From: UBA6912 sp963792895
GTDB lineage: Bacteria > Actinomycetota > Acidimicrobiia > Spongiisociales > UBA5794
Assembly: GCA_963792895.1 (NCBI GenBank)
Contig: CAWBYA010000007.1
Coordinates: 62,001 to 126,000 of the forward strand
Direction of reading: 5' to 3'
Length of the DNA stretch: 64,000 nt
The translations under genes and the position numbers were made by a program. Below are positions 50,400 to 59,355 of the stretch, piece after piece; positions within the stretch are counted from its first letter, which is position 1; each line of letters begins with the position of its first letter. A model generated the notes under the pieces. It searched no databases, had not been told where the DNA came from, and saw only the letters and a program-made list of their open reading frames with translations.

Positions 50400-51481
50400 G
50401 CGTGATGGGCGGCGCACCCAACCCCGATCCGGACGCGGTCGCAGGGCCGCATCCCGAGTGCCTTGCGGGCCCGCACCGGCGACGGAACGCGCTCACCGGG
50501 GAGTGGGTGTTGGTGTCGCCCGGGCGGACGAGCCGGCCTTGGCAAGGGGCGGTCGCCGATTCGGTGGCCGAGACCTCCTCGCCATTCGACCCCGACTGCT
50601 ACCTCTGCCCCGGGAACGTCCGCGCCAACGGTGAGGCAAACGCCGACTACGACACGACGTTCGTCTTCACGAACGACTTCGCTGCGCTGCGGCCCGAGAT
50701 TCCGACCGATCGTGTTGATGACGGTCTGCTGCAGGCGGAGTCGGAGCCTGGCACGTGCCGAGTGGTCTGCTTCTCTCCGCGCCACGACGTCACGCTGGCG
50801 CAGATGGCTCCCGAGGAAGTCCGGCGTGTGGTCGACGTGTGGGCGGGGCAGACCGCCGAGCTGGGGGAGCGGTACCGCTGGGTGCAGGTCTTCGAGAACC
50901 GGGGCGAGATGATGGGCGCATCGAACCCCCACCCGCACGGTCAGATCTGGGCGGGCTCCGCTCTCCCGCTCGAGCCGGCGAAGGAGGATCGAGCACAGCG
51001 CGAGCACTTTGCGACCACTGGGCGGCTCCTCCTCAGCGACTACGTGCGCCGCGAGGCCGAGGGCCCACGCGTCGTCGCCGCGAACGGTGAGTGGCTGGTG
51101 CTGGTTCCCTACTGGGCGGTGTGGCCCTACGAGACGCTGGTTGTTCCGCGGCGCCCAGCCGGCCGGCTCCCCGACCTCGACACGGCTCAGCGCGACGGCC
51201 TGGCGGATGTGCTCCTCGCGCTACTGGCCCGATACGACAACCTGTTCCGCAGCCCCTTTCCCTACTCGATGGGGTGGCATGGCGCGCCGTTCGACGACGA
51301 GCCATCCGCCCATTGGACCGTTCACGCCCATTTCTACCCGCCGCTCTTGCGGTCGGCCTCGGTGCGCAAGTTCATGGTCGGCTACGAGTTGCTGGCTGAG
51401 CCGCAGCGAGACATCACCGCCGAAGAGGCCGCCGGGACGCTTGCTTCCCTCCCTGCACGGCACTACCTCGCGGCTCGGTGA
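50396..51481 (+). CDS. galT: Galactose-1-phosphate uridylyltransferase
   Basis: 361 residues; exchanges UDP-glucose and galactose-1-phosphate in the Leloir pathway. Zinc-site CYLCPGN near residue 68, RHDVTLAQM and the catalytic NPHPHGQIW near residue 180 (middle His is nucleophile) are clear. FENRGEMMGASNPHPH and HFYPPLLR fit the family. The GTG at 50396 overlaps the permease stop by GTGA; ATG 50405 is an alternative. The stop overlaps the galK GTG. Confidence 0.95.
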   Translation: MSVMGGAPNPDPDAVAGPHPECLAGPHRRRNALTGEWVLVSPGRTSRPWQGAVADSVAETSSPFDPDCYLCPGNVRANGEANADYDTTFVFTNDFAALRPEIPTDRVDDGLLQAESEPGTCRVVCFSPRHDVTLAQMAPEEVRRVVDVWAGQTAELGERYRWVQVFENRGEMMGASNPHPHGQIWAGSALPLEPAKEDRAQREHFATTGRLLLSDYVRREAEGPRVVAANGEWLVLVPYWAVWPYETLVVPRRPAGRLPDLDTAQRDGLADVLLALLARYDNLFRSPFPYSMGWHGAPFDDEPSAHWTVHAHFYPPLLRSASVRKFMVGYELLAEPQRDITAEEAAGTLASLPARHYLAAR

Positions 51482-52632
51482 CCGTGGGGTCCCCACCCGC
51501 GTACGGCGGTAGGGCGAGAGCGCTCTCCCTCTTTCGTGAAGTCCACGACGGTGAGCCCGATGTCGTCGTTCGCAGCCCTGGCCGGGTCAACCTCATTGGC
51601 GATCACACGGACTACAACGACGGCTTCGTCCTGCCGATGGCCATCGACCGCGCTTTGTGGATCGCCGCTCGACGCCGGGTCGACCGCTCAGTACACGTCG
51701 TGACAGAGGGCGCCGGCGTCGCGGTGATCGACATGGATCGTATGGTGCACCGGCGCGGGCACTGGACCGACTACGTCACCGGCGTGGCGTGGAGCCTCGA
51801 GGCCTCCGGGCATCCCATCAGCGGGTGGGACGGGGCGGTAGCGAGCGATGTCCCGGTGGGTGCCGGTCTGTCGTCGTCCGCCGCGCTGGAGCTCGGGGTT
51901 GCCCGCGTCTTCGCGACGTACGCCAGTGGCCGGTGGGACGCCGAAGCGATGGCGCGTATGGCCCAGCGTGCAGAGAACGAGTGGGTCGGCATGGCGTGCG
52001 GGATCATGGACCAGCTCGTGATCTCGGCCGCGATCGAGGGGGCGGCGCTCCTCATCGACTGCCGTTCGCTCGAACGCCGGGCGGTCAGCCTCCCGGGCGA
52101 GGTTGGCGTCCTCATCGTCGACTCGGGAATGCGGCGCTCGCTCGTCGACTCGGCGTACAACGAGCGGCGGGCGGCATGTGAGCGGGCCGCGGCCGTGCTC
52201 GGCGTGGCGGCGCTGCGCGATGCCGACCTCTCCATGATCGAGGCTGCGGAGCTGGACTCGACCACGTTGCGGAGGGCGCGGCACGTCGTTCGAGAGAACC
52301 AGCGAGTCGTCGACTTCGCTGCCTCCGTCACGGCAGGCGACGCCACAGCGGCGGGAGGTCTGATGCTCGAGAGCCATGCGAGCCTCCGCGACGATTTCGA
52401 GGTGTCGATCCCAGAGGTCGACAGGCTGGTCGGGCTGACTGCCGCAACGGATGGCTGCTTCGGCGCCCGTCTGACCGGCGCCGGGTTCGGAGGGTGCATC
52501 GTGGCGCTCGTGGCTGCAGAGGCCGCCGACGAGGTCGAGGCCTCTGTCGTGGCGCGCGCGCCCGACCTGGGGCTCACCGACGTTGCGGCCTTCTCCTCGC
52601 TCCCGACCGCAGGCGTCGACATCGTGCGATGA
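51478..52632 (+). CDS. galK: Galactokinase
   Basis: 384-residue GHMP-family kinase. The signature GRVNLIGDHTDYNDGFVLP lies near residues 34-52, the ATP loop VGAGLSSSAALELG near residue 130, and GARLTGAGFGGCIVAL near residue 330. GTG 51478 overlaps galT. With the transporter and galT it forms a galactose uptake/use operon; galE and the ATPase component must be elsewhere in the genome. Confidence 0.97.
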   Translation: MTVGSPPAYGGRARALSLFREVHDGEPDVVVRSPGRVNLIGDHTDYNDGFVLPMAIDRALWIAARRRVDRSVHVVTEGAGVAVIDMDRMVHRRGHWTDYVTGVAWSLEASGHPISGWDGAVASDVPVGAGLSSSAALELGVARVFATYASGRWDAEAMARMAQRAENEWVGMACGIMDQLVISAAIEGAALLIDCRSLERRAVSLPGEVGVLIVDSGMRRSLVDSAYNERRAACERAAAVLGVAALRDADLSMIEAAELDSTTLRRARHVVRENQRVVDFAASVTAGDATAAGGLMLESHASLRDDFEVSIPEVDRLVGLTAATDGCFGARLTGAGFGGCIVALVAAEAADEVEASVVARAPDLGLTDVAAFSSLPTAGVDIVR

Positions 52633-52925
52633 GTGGGGCGTCGTCACTACATCGCTGATGCGAGCCGCCAACCGCTGCGGCCGTAGTACCGGCTACGTCG
52701 TCCCGTCACGCAGCGGACTCGGCGCTCGTGGCGGGTAGCGCCGAGCGCCGGATCCAGGCCGTGCGTGGTGGGATTGTCGCTCGTGGCGGGTGGGTGGCTC
52801 GGGCGGGCGCTCTTCCTGCGTCAGAACCTTCTTGCAGGACCGAAACGCCCTCTGTCGAGAGCCTCCTACGATGGGCCGGTCGCTGAGTAGATTGCCGGGT
52901 ACGGAAGCGATGGAGGAGAGGTTTC
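52633..52925. repeat. Gap after galK with a 14-bp direct repeat and hairpin
   Basis: No gene seen. CGCTCGTGGCGGGT occurs at 52723-52736 and again at 52778-52791. CGGCGCTC (52720-52727) can pair with GAGCGCCG (52743-52750), a possible terminator for the gal operon. Confidence 0.5.
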
Positions 52926-53207
52926 GTGGCGGTTGCGGAGAGAGTTCACCTGACCCACATCACGCCGGAGGTGTACGACACTTTCATGTCGGCAGTCGTC
53001 GATGACATGGAAGTCAGGACGCACCATGCGGCCAAGGGTCTCGCCCACCTTGCCTATCGCGAGGGTGACGGGCTCACTGTGATCGAGGTATGCGAGACGC
53101 AGGCCGATTTCGACGAGCTCACAGGTTTCATGATGGCGCACATGGACCGGATGGGAATCGAGCGACCGGAAGTCGAACCACTGGACCTCCACTCGTTCCA
53201 CATGTGA
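52926..53207 (+). CDS. Small protein of unknown function
   Basis: 93 residues from GTG 52926 with GGAGGAGAGG upstream, a strong ribosome-binding site. It reads like a small alpha/beta monomer (VHLTHITPEVYDTFMSAV, then a strand HLAYREGDGLTVIEVCE and a Met-rich helix with TGFMMAHMDRMG), similar in size to ABM-like or YciI-like dimers, but no family is recognised. It stands alone between gal and the M15 gene. Confidence 0.65.
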   Translation: MAVAERVHLTHITPEVYDTFMSAVVDDMEVRTHHAAKGLAHLAYREGDGLTVIEVCETQADFDELTGFMMAHMDRMGIERPEVEPLDLHSFHM

Positions 53208-53361
53208 TGCCCGGAGGACGATGGGGGAGATGCCGCTCGTTGACACGAGTGGATGCTGTCAACCCAATTGGCTGGCACCTGAACCGCTCTCTTCATCGCA
53301 CATCGACCCCAGCGGCACACTTCGCTAGTTTGCATGATGCCGATTGGGGGAGGCGATCGTC

Positions 53362-54133
53362 ATGGCAACGACCGAGGAGATGCGGCAGTCGTACCCGGAG
53401 CCGGTGATTGGCGTCGAGCGCGGCCGGTCATCCGATCTGCGACCACTCGATTGGAGCGATGGTGGAGTTCCCGACCACGCTCACCGCTTCGGGTGAACTC
53501 GAGCTCCTCGTCCATCCCGCGCAGGTTGCGGCGTGGCGAGCGTTCGCCTCTGTGATGCGAGCGTCGTCGTATCGCATCGTGGACAGCGCAACGGGGACGG
53601 CAGCGTGCCGCAACATCGCCAGCACGCCGTTCGGGCGGACCAGTCTCCACGCCCACCTCTCAGCGATCGATATCAACCCATCGAGGAACTCGGGCAGCGC
53701 CACTGATCAGCCGCCGGCACTCCGCGCTGCTCTCAGACGTATCGCGACCAATCGCGGCGACCCGGCGTTTCGGAACCTCGAGTCGGATCGTATGCACTGG
53801 CAGATCGACTGCACCCGCGCTTCGCTGGCAACCGGCATCGACCCGAAGACTGTGGGAGGCACGCCGCCGCCAACCAAGGAGGAAGAGTTGATGATGGATC
53901 GAGCAACCTGGCGCCGCGTGCAGGAGGCGCTACAACGGCTGAGCCCGCCCCTCTATGGCGGCCAACCCGTCGACGGGATCCCGGGATCGAAGACCAACGC
54001 CGCAGTGCGTGCCTTCGAGAAGAGGGTCGGCCTCACCCAGCGCGGCGTCATGGGGCCTCTTCTCGACTCGAGTTCTGGGATCTGGCCGGCAACGCGGGAA
54101 ATGCTCTTCGCCGCAACCCTCCCGTCGAGCTAG
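53362..54133 (+). CDS. M15-like peptidase with C-terminal peptidoglycan-binding domain, apparent frameshift near start
   Basis: Domain one has the D-Ala-D-Ala peptidase pattern: ACRNIASTPFGRTSLHAHLSAIDINPSRN, and the last Zn-ligand region DRMHWQIDC. Domain two (RVQEALQRLSPPLYGGQPVDG to NAAVRAFEKRVGL) is a short PG_binding_1 repeat. Likely a cell-wall peptidase, perhaps of VanY/L,D- or D,D- type; specificity is unknown. The start at ATG 53362 has GGGAGG in front and reads MATTEEMRQSYPEP, but the rest is one frame over, so an extra base between about 53400 and 53450 is suspected. Without it the frame begins at TTG 53408 or ATG 53459. Confidence 0.65.
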
Positions 54134-54164
54134 CGGTAGGCGGCCGCCGGGGCAGCGAGGCCGC

Positions 54165-54308
54165 TCACGCCGCCGCACAAACGGTCGTGGATGCGCACGC
54201 CTCACAGCCGGTGGTCGGGCAGGTTGCCACCACGGTGAAGGAGACGCCTGCGGCTGCCAGGGTGTCGAGCGCCCGATCGATTGCGTCGATGTTCGTACGT
54301 GTCTTCAT
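54165..54308 (-). CDS. Cys/Thr-rich small peptide
   Basis: 47 residues from ATG 54308. The first 28 residues are an ordinary, slightly charged helix-forming stretch (MKTRTNIDAIDRALDTLAAAG), and the end is rich in Cys and Thr: ATCPTTGCEACASTTVCAAA, with four Cys. This looks like a leader followed by a core peptide, as in some RiPP precursors, but no modification enzyme lies nearby, so this is only a possibility. A metal-binding small protein is the alternative. The start has a weak ribosome-binding site. Confidence 0.4.
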   Translation of the reverse strand: MKTRTNIDAIDRALDTLAAAGVSFTVVATCPTTGCEACASTTVCAAA

Positions 54309-54431
54309 GGGGTCACCGTATCTCAGGGGTGTGACACGTTTTCGTTGCGGAGCGGCATAGTGGATGGTCACGGCCGTACACCGCAACCGGCCATACTGAC
54401 GGGATGATCGCGCGCATCCTCCTCGTCGAGG

Positions 54432-54447
54432 CGTGCCGCCGGCGGCA
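54432..54447. repeat. Perfect 16-bp palindrome upstream of the response-regulator gene
   Basis: GTGCCGCCGGCGGCAC reads the same on both strands and lies 101 bp upstream of the mtrA-like gene. It may be an operator or a short hairpin. Confidence 0.5.
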
Positions 54448-54547
54448 CGATGCAGTTTCCCTCGGAGATTGCGGACCGGCCCGTGCCGGAGCTGATGTGC
54501 GGCGGCGCCCTGAATGCGGACTCAGTCGTCGACTGGGGCTCTAGATC

Positions 54548-55225
54548 GTGGAAGCGCACATCCTCCTCGTAGAAGATGATCCGTCGATTCGCGAGGTCAC
54601 TCAGATCGGGCTTCAGCAGGCGGGATTTGTGGTCGAGACGGCCGCGGATGGCGATGAGGCCATCATGCGATTCCGCCATGACACGCCCGATCTCGTCGTT
54701 CTCGACGTCATGCTCCCGAAGCGGGACGGTTTCGAGGTATGCCGGGCAATCCGCAGCGGATCGGCGGTACCCGTCATCATGCTCACTGCCCGCGCCGACA
54801 CGATCGATGTGGTGGTCGGCCTCGAATCCGGCGCGGACGACTACGTGACCAAGCCGTTCGTGATGCCCGAGCTCGTGGCCCGTATCCGGGCCGCCTTGCG
54901 GAGGGCTCGCCGCGAAGAGACGGCGGACGTGCTCGTCCTGGGTGACGTGCGTATCGATATGCTCGGTCACACGGCCACACGCACGGGAGAGGAGCTTCAC
55001 CTCACCCCGACGGAGTTCCGACTGCTCGTGGAACTCGCCCGCCGGCCAGGCCAGGTCTTCACGCGCGAGATACTGCTCGAACGGGTGTGGGGCTACGACT
55101 ACCTCGGCGACTCGCGGCTCGTCGACGTCGCCGTGCAGCGCCTCAGGTCGAAAGTAGAACCGAACCCGGCCGAACCGACGCTCATCGAGACGGTGCGCGG
55201 CGTCGGCTACCGCGCCGCTCGTTGA
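54548..55225 (+). CDS. mtrA: OmpR/PhoB-family response regulator (MtrA-like)
   Basis: 225 residues. The receiver domain has ILLVEDDPSIREV, the phospho-acceptor in LVVLDVMLPKRDGFEV (Asp near residue 53), VIMLTARADT and YVTKPFVMPEL. The C-terminal winged helix has LTPTEFRLLVELARRPGQVFTREILLERVWGYDY and RLVDVAVQRLRSKVE, close to MtrA, a regulator of cell division and wall genes in actinobacteria. GTG 54548 starts the frame. It is followed immediately by a sensor kinase and a GerMN lipoprotein, matching mtrA-mtrB-lpqB. Confidence 0.88.
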   Translation: MEAHILLVEDDPSIREVTQIGLQQAGFVVETAADGDEAIMRFRHDTPDLVVLDVMLPKRDGFEVCRAIRSGSAVPVIMLTARADTIDVVVGLESGADDYVTKPFVMPELVARIRAALRRARREETADVLVLGDVRIDMLGHTATRTGEELHLTPTEFRLLVELARRPGQVFTREILLERVWGYDYLGDSRLVDVAVQRLRSKVEPNPAEPTLIETVRGVGYRAAR

Positions 55226-55226
55226 C

Positions 55227-56677
55227 ATGCTGCGCAGTTTCCGCAGTCGTGTCGCCTTCACGATCGTGCTCCTCGTTGCGGTGACCGCAGCGCTCGTTGC
55301 GGTGCTTTCATTCACACTCGTCCAGCGCTCACTGCGTAGTCAGCTCATCGATGCCGCAGTCGACCAGGCCAACTTCAACATCGGCGTCCTTGCGTCGGCA
55401 GACGTGCTCGCGCCGGATGCCGGCCTCCGCCGGGTTCGAGGAGTCGGGGCTTGCCCTTCGTTTCCTCCAGCGTGGCTCCGATGGTCTCTACGTCGAGTTC
55501 TCGTCCGACGGCACCACGTTTGCCTCGAGCTTCGAGCTGAACGATGCGGGCACCCTCATCGATCCGGCACTGCGTGACCTCGTTGCCAACGGTCGCTTCG
55601 GCTACCAGTTCGTCGACATCGGCGGCGAGCCGCGCATCATCGTGGGTGGCCGCAGACCGCCACAGGGACCAGATTTCTACTTCGTCTTCTCGGCGGCCGG
55701 CGTCGAGGACGCCCTCGCCGAGCTGCGCCGTGTCCTCGTCGGCGCCGGGATCGGGGTTGCCGCGCTTGGCACCCTCGCCGCCGGGCTGATCACGAGGAGG
55801 GTCTTGCGACCGATCCGAACGGCCGGTGCGGCCGCAGGCGCCATGGCAGCAGGCGACCTGTCGGTGCGCATCCCCGTCGAGTCGTCGGACGAGCTCGGGC
55901 TGTGGGCAGCCTCCTTCAACCAGATGGCGGCATCGCTTCAGGCCAGGGTCGATGAGCTGCAGCAGGCACAGGCCCGCGAGCAGCGCTTCGTCGCCGACGT
56001 CTCCCACGAGCTGCGGACGCCGCTCACAGCGCTCGTCGCCGAGGCGGAGATGCTGGACGCTCACCTCGACGAGCTACCCGCTCCCGTGCGCCGCGTTGGT
56101 GAGCTGCTCTCGCAGGACGTCGACCGGCTGCGCCGCCTCGTGCAGGATCTGCTCGAGATCTCCCGGCTCGAAGCGTTGCCGGTCGGTTCCGACCTCGCGA
56201 ACATCGACCGTCGTGCCCTTTCTCGAGGCAGTCGCTGCCGACCGGCTTCCTGCCGCCGTCGTGTCGGGAGCGGACGGCGTCGTCCGAAGCGATCGCAGGG
56301 CGCTCGAGCGCATTGTCGGGAATCTCCTCGACAACGCAGCGCGGCACGCTGCCGGCGCAGACGGTGGAGGTGCGGGCTCGTCACGAAGGCGACACGCTCT
56401 CGGTGACGGTTGCGGATACCGGCCCGGGAGTGACGGCCGCGGCGCTCGCCGCTCCTGTTCGATCGTTTCTACACCGCAGACGCTTCCCGCCACGGCGGCA
56501 GCGGCCTCGGGCTCGCCATCGCTCGGCAACACGCGATCCGGCTCGGCGGGGACCTTCTCGGTCCGATCCAACCAGCCGTCGGGTCTCGTCTTCGAGCTGC
56601 GCATTCCTGTGACGGAACAGTTACGAGACGGTGATCCACCCGAGAAGTCGGGCCCGCATCCTGAGGGTGAGGCATGA
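55227..56677 (+). pseudogene. mtrB: MtrB-like sensor histidine kinase, interrupted by five frame changes
   Basis: The expected parts are all present but in shifting frames: an N-terminal membrane helix (VAFTIVLLVAVTAALVAVLSF), an outside domain ending FYFVFSAAGVEDAL, a second helix, HAMP, the H box FVADVSHELRTPLTALVAE (56000 region), the N box IVGNLLDNAARHAAG, VTVADTGPGV and GGSGLGLAIARQHAIRLGG. Frame changes occur near 55430, 56205, 56355, 56450 and 56550, all in the same direction (one extra base each). No stop breaks the reading if they are corrected. It is either an inactivated partner of the intact response regulator or a stretch of poor sequence. Confidence 0.78.
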
Positions 56678-56700
56678 CACCATCGGACGAGGAGGTTCCC

Positions 56701-58137
56701 ATGAAGCGTCTCACCATCATCATCAGCGCATTGGCCCTGGTGCTCGCAGCGTGCGGCGCCGGCGTCGATGTCGGCGACGCCGGCAGCATCACGACGAGCT
56801 CATCGCCGACGACAACGCAGCCGATCGTGCCGTCGACGACCCAGGCCCCCGGCACTCCGACCACCGCAGAGCCTCCGTCGACCACCGAGCCTCCGCAGGA
56901 GACGCGGTTCGTCGACATCTACTTCGTGAAGGACGGCGGGTATGCCACGTCGATCGCACGGGCCGTCCCGGCAACAACCGACGTCGCTGCCAACGCGATC
57001 AGGGCGTTGATCGCAGGGCCGACGGGGGCGGAGGCCGAGGCCGGTCTGTCGAGCGCGGTCCCCACCGACACCTTGCTGCTGGGCATCACGATCCACGACG
57101 GGCTCGCGACCATCGATCTGTCACAGGAGTTCGAGGCAGGCGGCGGAACATTCAGTATGACGGCCCGGCTGGCCCAGGTCGTCTACACGGTGACGCAGTT
57201 CCCAACGGTCGAGCGGGTGCAATTCCGTCTCGACGGGCGGCCCGTGACGGTCTTCTCGTCCGAGGGTCTCCTCCTCGAGGAGCCGGTGGGTCGCAGCGAC
57301 TACCTGGCGGCATTGCCGCTCACGCCGACGCGGTCCGACACGGTGGATCGTTGGGAGCAGGCCGACATGCCCGACCTGGGCGACGTCCCTGCTGCGGACA
57401 CTCGTCGCGTGGTGCTCGTCGCCGAGGATGACGTGCTGAACGTCAGAATCGGCCCAGGCGTGAACAACGAGATCATCGGCATGCTGGTGCCGGGCGTGGT
57501 GGTCGCGCTGACCGGTCCGGAAACCGAGGTCGGTAGCTCGACGTGGGTCGAGATCGTGACGCCTGCCGGGGCCGGCTGGGTGAACGATCTGTTCCTCGCC
57601 GCGGTGGTGAGCAACCAGGCATTCGCCACCGACCCTGCGGTGGTCGCACTGCTCGACGACATGAGCGCCATCATGGCGGGGCACGGAGACCTGTCGAAGG
57701 TCGTGTCGCGGCGGGGGCTGTACGTGTCGCACAATGCGACGCCGATCCGGTTCACGCCGGACGAGTTGAGCAGCATCCTCACTGACCAGACGACGTACAA
57801 GTGGCCGTCCGGCGCCTTGGATCCCAATGATCCTGCGCAGCTCGCCGAGCTGCCCGATCGGACCTTTGCCCAGGCGATCGGTGACCGGTTCGTGTCGGCC
57901 TACGACGACGCCGACACCCAGATTGCGTTCGACGAGCCGCTTGCCGGTGGCAATGCTCGGATCCCCGAGTACGCAATTCCGTTCGAGCTGAAGGGCTTCC
58001 ACTACGCGGCCGTTTACGACCCGGGTGACAACCCGGACTATGGCGGTCTCGACTGGACCACCTGGTACGTGTCGATCGACTACGAGGACGGCCAACCGGT
58101 GGTGGCGGGCATGACATTGGACGAGTGGGTTCCGTGA
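56701..58137 (+). CDS. lpqB: LpqB-like lipoprotein with GerMN domain
   Basis: 478 residues. Signal peptide with lipobox (LALVLAAC), Thr/Pro-rich linker, then a GerMN domain (IYFVKDGGYATSIARA to FPTVERVQFRLDG, residues 75-200), an SH3b-like region (LNVRIGPGVNNEIIGML to GAGWVNDLFLA) and a C-terminal domain of about 170 residues. LpqB proteins work with MtrAB in actinobacteria. GAGGAGG precedes ATG 56701. It follows the kinase directly and ends before a strong hairpin at 58166. Confidence 0.87.
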   Translation: MKRLTIIISALALVLAACGAGVDVGDAGSITTSSSPTTTQPIVPSTTQAPGTPTTAEPPSTTEPPQETRFVDIYFVKDGGYATSIARAVPATTDVAANAIRALIAGPTGAEAEAGLSSAVPTDTLLLGITIHDGLATIDLSQEFEAGGGTFSMTARLAQVVYTVTQFPTVERVQFRLDGRPVTVFSSEGLLLEEPVGRSDYLAALPLTPTRSDTVDRWEQADMPDLGDVPAADTRRVVLVAEDDVLNVRIGPGVNNEIIGMLVPGVVVALTGPETEVGSSTWVEIVTPAGAGWVNDLFLAAVVSNQAFATDPAVVALLDDMSAIMAGHGDLSKVVSRRGLYVSHNATPIRFTPDELSSILTDQTTYKWPSGALDPNDPAQLAELPDRTFAQAIGDRFVSAYDDADTQIAFDEPLAGGNARIPEYAIPFELKGFHYAAVYDPGDNPDYGGLDWTTWYVSIDYEDGQPVVAGMTLDEWVP

Positions 58138-58462
58138 GCCGGTTGCTCCGGCCGTGATGTTGCTGCCGCCGCCTTCGGGCGGCGGTGGCGCGTAGCGCCC
58201 AGCTTGCTTCCCCGGCGGGAACCGCCACCCCAAAGACCACCAGAAGCACTAGGAACGACACGAGAAGCTTGCGCACCGGGTCTCTTCCGCCCTCGCGTCT
58301 CGTCGTGAAAACGCTCCAGTCCCTCCCGTCACCCCTGTGCCTCGGCCATCGACACCACCAAGGCGCGATCGTCCCCCGCGTCCCGAGGACGCCCGAGCGA
58401 CGAAGAGACCCCCAAGACCGGTCGCACAGCGGCGCTCCATCGTGCCGCACCCCGAGAGCGGA
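58138..58462. terminator. UUCG-loop hairpin and empty gap after lpqB
   Basis: CCGCCGCC TTCG GGCGGCGG at 58166-58185 is a very stable hairpin 28 bp after lpqB. The rest of this 325-bp gap, up to the convergent transporter gene, shows no convincing gene. Confidence 0.7.
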
Positions 58463-59317
58463 TCAGGTCCTCTGCCGTCCGGCTGCAACGAGGCCAACGC
58501 CGCCGAGAATGAGCGGGAGCGCGAAGTACGCCTCGCCGGACAGCACCTCGCTGCCGAGTGTCACCCCGAGCACGACTGCCACCACGGGATTCACATAGGC
58601 GTAGCTCGTAGCGAGTGCGGGACGGACGTTTTGGAGGAGGTAGATGTAGGCGCTGTACGCGACGACCGAACCGATGAGCGTGAGATAGGCAAGTGCAAGC
58701 CAGCCTGAAGCTGCCGGCACGTGGTCGAATCGTTCGCCCCGGACCAACCCGACCACCAGCAGCACGGGCGATGCCGCGAGCATCTGGGCGGCCGAGGACA
58801 TCATGCCTTGCGGCATTGGCACCCTGCTGCTCCACACCGATCCGAAGGACCACAAGATGGGCGATACGACGATCAACGCGATCCCCGCCGGGTTGCCGGC
58901 GAAGTCTCCCTCACCGCTGAGGATCACGACCCCCACCAGCCCGATGGCGAGCCCGGCCCATTCGAGGCCGGTCGGCCAGCGGCCGAACAGCCCAGCCCAC
59001 AAGGCCGCCCACACCGGCATCACGGCAACGGCGGTTGCGGCCAGACCAGATCCGACGCCGATCTGCTCTGCGATCGCCACGAATCCGACGCCGCCGACGA
59101 GCAAGAGGACGCCGACCTGCGTCGCGCTCCGCCATTCCCGCGCGGTCGGCGCCGGCCGGCCGCGACGCCTTGCCCACCAGTAGAGGATGATGCCGGCAAG
59201 CAGGAAGCGGATCCCAACGCCGATGAGCGCCGGGAACTCCTCCACGAGGTAGCGGAGGCCGAGGTAGGTCGACCCCCAGATCACGTAGACCGCCAGGAGA
59301 GCGGCGGGCACGAGCAT
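58463..59317 (-). CDS. DMT-superfamily (EamA) transporter
   Basis: 284 residues and ten membrane helices in two EamA halves. The family pattern starts LAVYVIWGSTYLGLRYLVEE and ends AYVNPVVAVVLGVTLGSEVL. ATG 59317 has GGGGAGAAGG ahead; a TTG at 59359 overlapping the adenosine deaminase stop is an alternative. The cargo is unknown. It is downstream of adenosine deaminase on the same strand. Confidence 0.88.
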   Translation of the reverse strand: MLVPAALLAVYVIWGSTYLGLRYLVEEFPALIGVGIRFLLAGIILYWWARRRGRPAPTAREWRSATQVGVLLLVGGVGFVAIAEQIGVGSGLAATAVAVMPVWAALWAGLFGRWPTGLEWAGLAIGLVGVVILSGEGDFAGNPAGIALIVVSPILWSFGSVWSSRVPMPQGMMSSAAQMLAASPVLLVVGLVRGERFDHVPAASGWLALAYLTLIGSVVAYSAYIYLLQNVRPALATSYAYVNPVVAVVLGVTLGSEVLSGEAYFALPLILGGVGLVAAGRQRT

Positions 59318-59355
59318 GGGGCGCTCGACCTTCTCCCCAACGCCCGGGGTGACGC

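Noticed and set aside
58185..58276. Small minus-strand frame starting MRKLLVSFLVLLVVFGVAV from GTG 58276
   Set aside because: It looks like a signal or membrane helix, but no mature domain follows: the frame runs into the 58166 hairpin and then antisense to lpqB. The ribosome-binding site is weak.
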